DNA from: Oscillospiraceae bacterium
GTDB taxonomy: Bacteria; Bacillota; Clostridia; Oscillospirales; Acutalibacteraceae
Assembly (NCBI GenBank): GCA_910574995.1
Contig: CAJTCS010000001.1
Span: 558,001 to 622,000, forward strand
Direction: 5' to 3'
DNA length: 64,000 bases
Shown here piece by piece: positions 52,749 to 60,457 of this stretch. The position numbers were made by a program, and so were the translations under genes. Below the pieces are notes generated by a model. That model saw only the letters and a list, made by a program, of their open reading frames with translations. It did not search any database and was not told where the DNA came from. Each line of letters opens with the position of its first letter. Position 1 is the stretch's first letter.

Positions 52749-54854
52749 TTATAAAATGGACATCCCGATGTTATATACCAGGAAGGTTACGCCCCACGCC
52801 ACGGCGATCTGGAACAGGGCGGTCAGGCCCGTCCAGGCCCAGCTGTCTGTTTCCTTCCGGATGGTGGCCAGCGTGGCCGCGCAGGGCACATACAGCAAGG
52901 AAAAGGTCATCAGGGCATATGCGTTCAACGGGCCGAAGCCAATGGCCCCCAAAGCCTGGGAGAGGGCGGCCATGCCCGCCGGGGCATTTACATTGGACAC
53001 GCTGAACAATACCGCACAGCTGGACACCACCACTTCCTTGGCAGAGATGCCCGCGATGAGGGCCACCACGATCTGCCAGAAGCCCAGCCCGATGGGGGCA
53101 AAGAAAGGCACAATGCCTTGGCCCAGAAGGGAGCCAAAGGTCTGGGACATGTCATGGGTGTAGCCGCCAGGGCCAAAGTTCAACAGGAACCACATGAGGA
53201 TAGAGGCCACAAAGATGGTGGTGCCGGCTTTGGTCAGATAGTCTTTCACCTTTTCCCACACATAGATAAAAATGGTGTGGGCGCTGGGGGCTTTATATTC
53301 GGGCATTTCAATGAGCAGGGCGCTGCCTGTCAAGTGTTCTGCCTTGTCAGGGCTGCGGTCCAGCAGGTGCATGACAAGCGCGCACAGCACAGCCACCACC
53401 AACCCCAGAAGGTACATGGAATAGGCCGCCAGCATGGCGTATTGGCTGAAAAACAGCTGGGAAAACAGCACGTAGATGGGCAGGCGGGCACTGCAGGACA
53501 TGAACGGCGTAATCAGCATGGTCTTATAGCGGTCCCGCTTGCTTTCCAGCGCCCGGGAAGCCATGATGGCCGGCACTGTGCAGCCAAACCCCAGGACCAT
53601 GGGGATAAAGGACCGCCCGGAAAGCCCCAGCTTCCCCATGACGCCGTCCATTATGTAGGCCACGCGGGCCATATACCCGCTGTCCTCCAGGAATGCCAGC
53701 GCCAGGAACAGGATGACGATATTGGGCAGGAATGTGAGGATCCCCCCTACCCCGGCGATGATGCCGTCTACCAGCAGGGAAACGAGGGGAGGGGCCACTT
53801 GCAGGAACTCCAGGCCCGACAGCACAGCCCCGGAGAAGAAGTCCAGCCCCAGCTGGAAATACCCTTTTAGCCAATCGCCCACTGTAAAGGTGAAAAAGAA
53901 CACAAGGGCCATGATCAGCAGGAAGATGGGCAGGCCCCACACCTGGTGGGTAAGCAAGGCGTCTGCCTTGTCAGTCAGGGCGGCTTTCCGCTCTTTGTTC
54001 ACCAGTACCTCGTCGATAACCTCGGCGATAAAGTCGTATTTCTGGTTGATGATGTCCGCCTCATAGCTGCGGTCCAGGATATCCGGCCTGTCTACCGGGT
54101 AAGCCTTGGTAATTTCCGGGTCGTTTTCCAGCAGCTTCAGGGCATGCCAACGGGGGTTGGGCAGCTGGGGGTACCGCTTTTCCAGCTCCTCTATCAGCAG
54201 GTCGATCTTGTCTTCCACGGCGTCGCTGTACACCATGGCGAATTCCTTGTGGTGTTGGTGCCTGTGCCGGGTAGAACTGGTATCCTGTAAAGGGGATAGG
54301 CTTTCTGAACTGTGATGGTGGTGGATCAGCGGCATGGCTTCCCCCTTGCCCTTGTGGTGGGCAGCGGCGTGCATCAGGATGTCAAGGCCAGTTTTACGCC
54401 GGGCGGACACGGGGATTACTGGGATGCCCAGCATTTCCGGCAGGCGGTGGGTGTCGATCTCCATCCCGCGCTTTTCCACGATGTCCATCATGTTCAGCGC
54501 CAAGATCACGGGCTTGCCCAGCTCGATAAGCTGTAAAGTCAAATACAGGTTGCGTTCCAGGGCAGAGGCGTCGGCCACGTCCAGGATCACGTCCACCTCG
54601 TCGCTGAGGATGAACTGGCGGGTGACTTGCTCCTCCATGGTATAGGAGGTAAGGCTGTAGGCCCCAGGCAGGTCCACCAGGCGGTATTCATGGTCGTGAG
54701 ACTGGAACCGCCCTTCCTTCTTTTCCACTGTGACCCCCGGCCAGTTGGCCACCTTCAGGTTGGCCCCGGTATAGGCGTTGAACAAGGTGGTCTTGCCGCA
54801 GTTGGGGTTGCCCACAAAGCCAATGGACAGGCAAGGCGCTGCTTCAGCTGCCAT
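52749..54854 (-). CDS. feoB: Ferrous iron transport protein B
   Basis: 701 aa. An N-terminal G-protein domain (GNPNCGKTT, then VDLPGAYSL and NMMD), the helical linker, and the membrane domain with two gate repeats (FLPNIVILFLALAFLEDSGYMARVA; PFMSCSARLPIYVLF) are all present. It imports Fe2+. The linker (about residues 176-203) has an unusual His-rich stretch, IHHHHSSES and RHRHQHHKE, which may bind metal. It overlaps feoA by 11 nt. Confidence 0.96.
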   Translation of the reverse strand: MAAEAAPCLSIGFVGNPNCGKTTLFNAYTGANLKVANWPGVTVEKKEGRFQSHDHEYRLVDLPGAYSLTSYTMEEQVTRQFILSDEVDVILDVADASALERNLYLTLQLIELGKPVILALNMMDIVEKRGMEIDTHRLPEMLGIPVIPVSARRKTGLDILMHAAAHHKGKGEAMPLIHHHHSSESLSPLQDTSSTRHRHQHHKEFAMVYSDAVEDKIDLLIEELEKRYPQLPNPRWHALKLLENDPEITKAYPVDRPDILDRSYEADIINQKYDFIAEVIDEVLVNKERKAALTDKADALLTHQVWGLPIFLLIMALVFFFTFTVGDWLKGYFQLGLDFFSGAVLSGLEFLQVAPPLVSLLVDGIIAGVGGILTFLPNIVILFLALAFLEDSGYMARVAYIMDGVMGKLGLSGRSFIPMVLGFGCTVPAIMASRALESKRDRYKTMLITPFMSCSARLPIYVLFSQLFFSQYAMLAAYSMYLLGLVVAVLCALVMHLLDRSPDKAEHLTGSALLIEMPEYKAPSAHTIFIYVWEKVKDYLTKAGTTIFVASILMWFLLNFGPGGYTHDMSQTFGSLLGQGIVPFFAPIGLGFWQIVVALIAGISAKEVVVSSCAVLFSVSNVNAPAGMAALSQALGAIGFGPLNAYALMTFSLLYVPCAATLATIRKETDSWAWTGLTALFQIAVAWGVTFLVYNIGMSIL

Positions 54855-55080
54855 GGCGCGCCACCTCCTTTACCGTAATGTGGGACGAGATAGCCCGGCC
54901 CAGGGCGAAACGGCTGCCCCGGAATTTGACCACCATGGCGCCCTGGTTTTTTTTCCGCAATATGCGTACCTGGCTGCCGGGGGTCATGCCCAAGGACTGG
55001 AGGCGGCGGGCCAGGCCCAAGGGGAGGTCAAAGGACTGGACAATGTACGGGAGGCCAGGGGCCCCCTGCTGTAAAGTCAT
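54844..55080 (-). CDS. feoA: Ferrous iron transport protein A
   Basis: 78 aa, SH3-like FeoA fold: LARRLQSLGMTPGSQVRILRK, then FRGSRFALGRAISSHI. It is needed for FeoB function. GAAGGTG lies upstream of the ATG, and the operon promoter overlaps a DtxR/Fur-like palindrome. Confidence 0.92.
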   Translation of the reverse strand: MTLQQGAPGLPYIVQSFDLPLGLARRLQSLGMTPGSQVRILRKKNQGAMVVKFRGSRFALGRAISSHITVKEVARHGS

Positions 55081-55136
55081 AAAAACACCTTCGATTTCCG
55101 TATAATATGGGGATAGGCAGCGTAGGCGCCGGTATT

Positions 55137-55165
55137 AAATTAGCATATCCTAACTACCTTGTCAA
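55137..55165 (-). promoter_or_regulatory. feoAB promoter with iron-repressor-like operator
   Basis: Minus-strand TTGACA (55160-55165), 17-bp spacer, TAATTT (55137-55142). A 14-bp palindrome TTAGCATATCCTAA (55140-55153), symmetrical except for its two inner bases, covers the spacer and touches the -10. It resembles DtxR/IdeR-type boxes (TTAG...CTAA), so iron-loaded repressor would block the promoter. Confidence 0.7.
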
Positions 55166-55222
55166 TGGCTTTTCTTAATTTTTCGCGGTTTTCCATGCTG
55201 TTTCTAGGCAAAGAACTTTGTT

Positions 55223-55251
55223 TTGACATTTCCAGCGGTTTGTGGTATGAT
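55223..55251 (+). promoter_or_regulatory. Promoter of the adenosine deaminase gene
   Basis: TTGACA (55223-55228), 17-bp spacer, TATGAT (55246-55251). Confidence 0.8.
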
Positions 55252-55331
55252 CATTTTATGTTAACTTAAGGGCGCGTTGTGGGTTGGAAACCTGCCCGCC
55301 CCATACACCATACATATAGGAAGGACATGCC

Positions 55332-56297
55332 ATGATAGACCTGCACCTGCACTTAGACGGTTCTTTGCCCCTGGGCTTTGTAAAAGAACTGGCCGGGGCC
55401 CGGCACATCCCTTTGCCGGAACCGGTGGAAGCCGCGCTGCAAGTCCCAGAGCGGTGCGCCAGCCTGCATGAATACCTGTGCTGTTTCGACCTGCCCCTGG
55501 CCCTGCTGCAATCGGCGGAGGCCCTGGAGCGCGCCGCGTTCGCCCTATGCGGTGAATTGGCACAACAGGGCCTGTTGTATGCGGAGATACGCTTTGCGCC
55601 CCAGCTGCATGGGCGGGAAGGGCTTTCCCAGCCCCAGGCAGTGGAGGCTGTGCTGGCCGGCGTCCGGCGTTCCGGATTCCATGCCCAGGCGATCTTATGC
55701 TGTATGCGGGGCGGTGAGGAAGCCGCCAACCGGGAGACCGTAGCGGTTACGGAAAGATACCTGGGGCAGGGCGTGTGCGCCTGCGACCTGGCCGGGGCCG
55801 AGGCCCTGTACCCTACCGGGCGGTATGGGGGCCTTTTTTCTTACGCCCGCTCATTGGGGGTCCCCTTCACCATCCACGCCGGGGAAGCTGCCGGGCCGGA
55901 TAGCATCCGCGCAGCCCTGGATATGGGCGCCCGGCGCATCGGCCATGGGGTGCGGGCCGGGGAGGACCAGGCATTGGTAGGACGCCTGAAAGCCCAGAAG
56001 GTACCCCTGGAACTGTGCTTTACCAGCAATTTGCAGACCAAAGCCGTGGCAAGCCCCCAGGCGTTCCCTTTGCGGGCCTATCTGCAGGCGGGCCTGTGCT
56101 GCACCGTGAATACGGACAACATGACGGTTTCCGGCACCACGCTTCCCGGTGAATTCGCCAAACTGCAGGCCTTGGGCCTGACCGGGGCGGAGCGGGAACA
56201 GCTGCTGCTGCACGCCTGCGCGGCCGCTTTCCTTCCAGACGCGGGACGCTGGCGGCTGGCCGGGCAGGTAAAGGCCAGGATAGCTGCGGGCGGCTGA
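55332..56297 (+). CDS. add: Adenosine deaminase
   Basis: 321 aa. LHLHLDGSL is the first zinc motif, FTIHAGEAAG the catalytic HAGE, RIGHGVRA the third His, and NTDNMTVSGTTL the Asp pair. It deaminates adenosine to inosine and feeds purine salvage. It is shorter than typical Add (about 335-350), mainly in the N-terminus. GAAGGA is before the ATG. The M23 peptidase gene follows after 37 bp. Confidence 0.93.
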   Translation: MIDLHLHLDGSLPLGFVKELAGARHIPLPEPVEAALQVPERCASLHEYLCCFDLPLALLQSAEALERAAFALCGELAQQGLLYAEIRFAPQLHGREGLSQPQAVEAVLAGVRRSGFHAQAILCCMRGGEEAANRETVAVTERYLGQGVCACDLAGAEALYPTGRYGGLFSYARSLGVPFTIHAGEAAGPDSIRAALDMGARRIGHGVRAGEDQALVGRLKAQKVPLELCFTSNLQTKAVASPQAFPLRAYLQAGLCCTVNTDNMTVSGTTLPGEFAKLQALGLTGAEREQLLLHACAAAFLPDAGRWRLAGQVKARIAAGG

Positions 56298-56334
56298 TAA
56301 AACGATTATGAATTAGGAAGACGGAGGGTTCCCT

Positions 56335-57549
56335 ATGAGAAGGCATACCGGGCCTTGGGGCAGGGTACTGGCAGCGGCGTTGGCTTTCTGCCTTTTGTTC
56401 CCCACCCAGGCCATCGCTAAAACCATTGAAGAGGTACAAGCCCAGCAAGAGCAGCTGGAAAAAGAGCGCCAGGATTTGGAACAGCAGCTGGAGGCCCTGC
56501 GGGCGGACGAGGAAAAGGCCCTGGAGTACCAGGAGGCTTTGGCGCAGAAAATAAGCCTGACCGAGCAGAAGATCGATACCTCCCGGGAGTCTATCCAGGT
56601 GATGGACCAGGAGATCCGGGCCTTGGAAAAGAAGCTGGAGCTTTCCCGGCAGGAATACGAGGACACCATCCAGCTGTTCTCCCAGCGGGTAAAGGCCTTG
56701 TACGTGTCCGGCTCCGCGGGGACGCTGGAGATCCTGTTAAGCGCCGACAGCTTTACCGATTTTTCCCTGAAAACCGAAATGCTTACCGCCATGGCCAGGC
56801 ATGACCAGGAACTGGTGGACCGGATACAGGAATACCTGGAGAAGACCCAGCAGGACCGCCAGGCCCTGCAAGGGATGCGGGAGCAGGAGGCCCAGGTGAA
56901 ACGCGACCTGGAAGCCGCCCAGCAGGAGCTGGAGGGGCTGTATGAGGAGAACAACGCCCTTATAGCCGACCTGGAGGCACGCCAGCTGATAGCCCAGGAT
57001 ACCATCGCCCAGAAGGAGCAGGAGGACGCGGCCCTGGAGGAGGAACTGCAAAAGCTGATTGAGCAGAAAAATGAGGAAGGGCGCCGCAGGAAACAGCAGG
57101 CCCAGATGGGCGTAGCGCCCCCTGCGGGCAGTTCGGGCGGCAGCGTTTCGATGCGCGGCGATTTTGCCCCCATTTGGCCTTTGCCGGGCATTGGCTTTGG
57201 CAACATTACGGGGAATTATGGGGACATGTATTTCAACGGCCCCCACAACGGCATGGACATCGGCGCGGGCTATGGCACGCCCATTGTGGCGGCCCAGGCA
57301 GGGCAAGTGCTCTCGGCCGAGTACCATTGGTCTTGGGGCAACAATGTGTTGATTTGGCACAACGACACCTTTTCCACCCGCTATGCCCACTGCAGCTCTT
57401 TGGCCGTTTCCGCCGGGCAATATGTAGAGGCCGGGCAGACCATCGGCTATGTGGGCAGTACGGGGGAATCCTTTGGCAACCACCTCCACTTTGAAGTGTA
57501 TCAAAACGGCACCCGTACAGACCCCCGCTATTTCCTGGCCGGGTTCTGA
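56335..57549 (+). CDS. M23 family murein peptidase/EnvC-like activator
   Basis: 404 aa. Signal peptide (about 1-28), a long coiled coil (about 30-255; EEVQAQQEQLEKERQDLEQQ), and a C-terminal LytM/M23 domain with the zinc motif HNGMDIGAG and HLHFEVYQNG. The layout equals EnvC/PcsB-like proteins, which cut cross-links or activate amidases at division. The GGGNxGM-type H and D ligands and the HxH are kept, so it may be active. A strong terminator follows. Confidence 0.9.
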   Translation: MRRHTGPWGRVLAAALAFCLLFPTQAIAKTIEEVQAQQEQLEKERQDLEQQLEALRADEEKALEYQEALAQKISLTEQKIDTSRESIQVMDQEIRALEKKLELSRQEYEDTIQLFSQRVKALYVSGSAGTLEILLSADSFTDFSLKTEMLTAMARHDQELVDRIQEYLEKTQQDRQALQGMREQEAQVKRDLEAAQQELEGLYEENNALIADLEARQLIAQDTIAQKEQEDAALEEELQKLIEQKNEEGRRRKQQAQMGVAPPAGSSGGSVSMRGDFAPIWPLPGIGFGNITGNYGDMYFNGPHNGMDIGAGYGTPIVAAQAGQVLSAEYHWSWGNNVLIWHNDTFSTRYAHCSSLAVSAGQYVEAGQTIGYVGSTGESFGNHLHFEVYQNGTRTDPRYFLAGF

Positions 57550-57577
57550 CGCCCGCGGCAACACGCAAGGAACGCAA

Positions 57578-57608
57578 AAAGCGCCCTCCCAGGCAGGGGG
57601 GCGCTTTC
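57578..57608 (+). terminator. Terminator of the M23 peptidase gene
   Basis: A 13-bp stem (57578-57590 with 57596-57608), with 5-nt loop, A-run before and T-rich sequence after. Confidence 0.75.
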
Positions 57609-57630
57609 CATTGGCAAACCAGTGCCAAAT

Positions 57631-57743
57631 ATAGTTAACGCAGTCCAAAAGAGGCCCACCTCTTTTGGACTTGGCGGCGCGGGCATGCCCGCACCGCCCT
57701 GCTTGCGATTCGGTATGTACCGAATCGCAAGTGCGTTTACTAT
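57631..57743. repeat. Multi-hairpin element, third example of the architecture
   Basis: Outer arms ATAGTTAACGCA (57631-57642) and TGCGTTTACTAT (57732-57743) pair with one mismatch. Inside are three stems: a perfect 12-bp GTCCAAAAGAGG stem, a GC stem GGCGG/CCGCC with GCGGGC/GCCCGC, and a perfect 13-bp TTGCGATTCGGTA stem. The sequence differs from the copies at 24725 and 29744, but the plan is the same. It lies 5 bp after the stop of the cyclophilin gene. Confidence 0.7.
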
Positions 57744-57748
57744 AAGCC

Positions 57749-58273
57749 CTAGGCTTCCGGCAAGGTGGCGGGTTCGGCATATTCCACGCCAAAAGTTTCC
57801 ACTGTCACTTTTTCCATTACCTGGTCCTCGTGGGGGCGGTCAGCCCGGTCCCGTGGCGCGCTGACAATGGCCTGGGCCACCTCCATGCCTTCGGACACCT
57901 TGCCAAAAGCGGCGTATTGCCCGTCCAGGTAGGGGGCGTCGTCTACCATGATGAAGAACTGGGAACCGGCGCTGTCCATCAGCTGGGAGCGGGCCATGGA
58001 GATTACCCCGGTGGTGTGGCGCAGGCTGTTCTCTATGCCGTTTTTGGAAAATTCGCCTTGGATGCTGTAGCCTGGGCCGCCCATGCCGGTGCCGGTGGGG
58101 TCGCCCCCCTGGATCATAAACCCAGGGATGACCCGGTGGAAAATGGCGCCGTCATAAAAGCCCTTTTTTACAAGGGAGATGAAGTTGTTCACCGTGTTGG
58201 GGGCCACGTCGGGGTACAGCTCTACTTTGATAACGCCCTGGGCGGTCTCGATGGTGACGATGGGGTTTGGCAT
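57749..58273 (-). CDS. Peptidyl-prolyl cis-trans isomerase, cyclophilin type
   Basis: 174 aa. FYDGAIFHRVIPGFMIQGGDPTG and MARSQLMDSAGSQFFIM hold the cyclophilin active-site Arg, Phe and Gln. No signal peptide, so it acts in the cytoplasm. GGAGGT supports the ATG at 58273; the frame upstream to 58621 is chance. A consensus promoter lies 35 bp upstream. Confidence 0.94.
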   Translation of the reverse strand: MPNPIVTIETAQGVIKVELYPDVAPNTVNNFISLVKKGFYDGAIFHRVIPGFMIQGGDPTGTGMGGPGYSIQGEFSKNGIENSLRHTTGVISMARSQLMDSAGSQFFIMVDDAPYLDGQYAAFGKVSEGMEVAQAIVSAPRDRADRPHEDQVMEKVTVETFGVEYAEPATLPEA

Positions 58274-58307
58274 GGTAATACCTCCGTGTTTCAAGTTTGT
58301 ACCGTAC

Positions 58308-58336
58308 ATTATACCCGCGTTTCCCCCTTGTGTCAA
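58308..58336 (-). promoter_or_regulatory. Promoter of the cyclophilin gene
   Basis: Minus-strand TTGACA (58331-58336), 17-bp spacer, TATAAT (58308-58313), all consensus. Confidence 0.88.
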
Positions 58337-58345
58337 CTTGCCCCC

Positions 58346-58374
58346 TTGCGGCAGCGGGCTGCCTGTGGTATCAT
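58346..58374 (+). promoter_or_regulatory. Promoter of the lipoprotein gene
   Basis: TTGCGG (58346-58351), 17-bp spacer, TATCAT (58369-58374), divergent from the cyclophilin promoter with only 9 bp between the two -35 boxes. Confidence 0.6.
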
Positions 58375-58414
58375 AAATAAAAAGTGCCTGTTTAGCCAAA
58401 AGGGGAGTGCCGTC

Positions 58415-58894
58415 ATGAAAGACACGGGAAGGAAGCTTGTGGCCTGTCTGGCCCTGGTGGGCATACTGCTGGGCGGCTGCGCGAAAAGCGCCGCCGAACC
58501 GAGGCCTGCGTTGCCAGCCTTCACACAGAGGGATGTAGCCAATTATAATGAGGGCTATATGGTTGATCTGAATGGGGATGGGATACCGGAGCTGTGCTGC
58601 GAAGTAGATGGCAGCCGCCATGGTTTTTCGGCAACATGGGTAATGGTCTACGACTATGCCAATGATAAGAGATACTGGCTTTGTGACAATGCTCTCCGCA
58701 ATGGCCGCGCCCGAGACGGCTGGGGCGGGCCGGATAGTTATCTCCTGGAGATAGACTCTGCAAGCGGTGAGCTGTGTGTGGTGATCCTATCGCCGCCATC
58801 CCGATCTGCGGCATCAGGCGTGCCTGGCGGTCACAAAACGGTCTCGCTGACGCTTACTATGGAGGGGATGGAGGAACTGGAGGGATGGGAATGA
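58415..58894 (+). CDS. Putative lipoprotein of unknown function
   Basis: 159 aa. Signal peptide with lipobox LLGGC (Cys about residue 22), then a compact domain with a VDLNGDGIPEL calcium-binding-like loop and RYWLCDNALRNGR. I do not recognise a family; FG-GAP/EF-like DxNxDG loops are common in secreted proteins. GGGGAG precedes the ATG. Its stop overlaps the exonuclease start (ATGA). Confidence 0.75.
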   Translation: MKDTGRKLVACLALVGILLGGCAKSAAEPRPALPAFTQRDVANYNEGYMVDLNGDGIPELCCEVDGSRHGFSATWVMVYDYANDKRYWLCDNALRNGRARDGWGGPDSYLLEIDSASGELCVVILSPPSRSAASGVPGGHKTVSLTLTMEGMEELEGWE

Positions 58895-59652
58895 AAAAGC
58901 TGGTTTCCTGGAACGTGAACGGCCTGCGGGCCTGCGTAGGCAAGGGTTTCTTGGATTTTTTAACGGCGGAGGCCCCGGATGTGGTCTGCCTGCAGGAGAC
59001 AAAAATGGAGCGGGAGCAGGCGGATTTCGACCTGCCCGGCTACCACGAATACTGGAATTCATGCCAGGTGCGCAAGGGGTATTCCGGCACCGCTGTCTTT
59101 ACTAAGGAAAAGCCCCTTTCCGTAAGGTACGGCATCGGGCAGGAAGAAGTGGACGCGGAGGGGCGGGTCATTACCTGCGAGTATCCGGGCTGGCTTTTGG
59201 TGACTGTCTATACGCCCAATTCCCAGCGGGGCCTGGAACGCATTGGCTTCCGCATGGCTTTCGAGGACGCCTTCCGGGCATACCTGCGGGGATTGCAGCA
59301 AGAAAAGCCCATTATCATATGCGGCGACATGAATGTGGCGCACAGGCCTATCGACCTGAAAAACCCCCGGCAGAACATAGGGAACGCGGGCTATTCTTAT
59401 GAAGAACGGGGCAAATTCGCCGAGCTTTTGGCCTATTGCGGCCTTTTGGACACCTTCCGGCACTTTTACCCGGAACAGGAGGGGGCCTATTCCTGGTGGA
59501 GCTACATGAACCGTGCCCGGGAGAACAACGTGGGCTGGCGTATCGACTATTTCCTGGCGGACAAGCGGCTGGCCCCCCGCCTGGAAGACAGCCGCATTTT
59601 AAGCCAGGTCTTTGGCAGCGACCATTGCCCTGTGGAACTGCTGATAGGCTAG
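58891..59652 (+). CDS. xth: Exodeoxyribonuclease III
   Basis: 254 aa. SWNVNGLRAC, LQETKMER, CGDMNVAHRPIDLKNP and FGSDHCPVEL are the ExoIII/AP-endonuclease motifs. It repairs abasic sites. The ATG at 58891 is 6 nt after GGAGGG; the ATG at 58885 touches that site. Confidence 0.95.
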   Translation: MKKLVSWNVNGLRACVGKGFLDFLTAEAPDVVCLQETKMEREQADFDLPGYHEYWNSCQVRKGYSGTAVFTKEKPLSVRYGIGQEEVDAEGRVITCEYPGWLLVTVYTPNSQRGLERIGFRMAFEDAFRAYLRGLQQEKPIIICGDMNVAHRPIDLKNPRQNIGNAGYSYEERGKFAELLAYCGLLDTFRHFYPEQEGAYSWWSYMNRARENNVGWRIDYFLADKRLAPRLEDSRILSQVFGSDHCPVELLIG

Positions 59653-59682
59653 GCTGCCCTTGGCACAGGGCCCGCGGGCGGC

Positions 59683-59712
59683 TTGACGGGTGCTGCGCTG
59701 CAATGGTATAAT
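59683..59712 (+). promoter_or_regulatory. Promoter of the XRE-cupin gene
   Basis: TTGACG (59683-59688), 18-bp spacer, TATAAT (59707-59712). Confidence 0.75.
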
Positions 59713-59745
59713 CCCAATGGGATCAAACGAAAAGGAGCGAGATAT

Positions 59746-60294
59746 ATGAGCGATATCAGCGAGATTGGCGCCCGCCTGCGGGAGTTGCGGGAGGCCAGCG
59801 ACTATACGGTTGCCCAGCTGGCCGGCGAGCTGGGCCTGGACCCCCAGGCTTACGCCGCCTATGAGGAAAACGGCAGGGACATCCCCATCAGCGTCATTTA
59901 CGAGATTGCCAATAAGTTCAAAGTGGATTTCAATGAGATCGTAACCGGCGTGCCCGCCCGGCTGGATACTTACCATATTGTACGCAGGGGCGGGGGCCAG
60001 GTGGTCAACCGCAACCCAGAGTACCACTTTGAAGACCTGGCTTTCCGGTATGCGGACAAGATCATGCAGCCCTTGCTGGTGACACTGGAGCCTACCGACG
60101 CGCCAGCCAAGCTCATCACCCATCCGGGCCAGGAATTCAACCATGTGCTGGAGGGGACTGTGGTGGTGTGCATTGGTGAAAAGGAATTCGAGCTGACGGC
60201 CGGGGATTCCATCTACTTCAACCCCACGCTGCCCCATGGCCAACGCTGCGGGGGGAAAGAGAAGGCGCGCTTTATTACCGTGATAACCGAGTAA
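59746..60294 (+). CDS. XRE-cupin regulator upstream of acyl-CoA synthetase
   Basis: 182 aa. XRE helix-turn-helix (about 6-62; LRELREASDYTVAQLAGEL) and cupin_2 barrel (about 110-180; HPGQEFNHVLEGTVVVCIG and FNPTLPHGQR). AAAGGAG before ATG 59746. Such proteins commonly precede an AMP-dependent synthetase gene in Clostridia, as here, and probably sense its substrate or product. Confidence 0.88.
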   Translation: MSDISEIGARLRELREASDYTVAQLAGELGLDPQAYAAYEENGRDIPISVIYEIANKFKVDFNEIVTGVPARLDTYHIVRRGGGQVVNRNPEYHFEDLAFRYADKIMQPLLVTLEPTDAPAKLITHPGQEFNHVLEGTVVVCIGEKEFELTAGDSIYFNPTLPHGQRCGGKEKARFITVITE

Positions 60295-60457
60295 GGCTGC
60301 TTCCTTGTACGGCCTTTACATTGCATAGGTGTAAAGGGAGAAAGCTTCTTAATGGGCGCGGCATGTAAGGCTTTTTGGCCTTACAGAAAAGGGCTGCGGG
60401 CGGCGTTTTGTAGAAATCTTAGGGCTACAGGGGCTTTGGGAGAAAGGATGATAGGAT

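Noticed and set aside
60300-60457. Another multi-hairpin element after the XRE-cupin gene
   Set aside because: Two hairpins (GGCCTTTACA type and TGTAAGGC/GCCTTACA) are visible but no outer closing stem; they look like ordinary attenuator or terminator stems.
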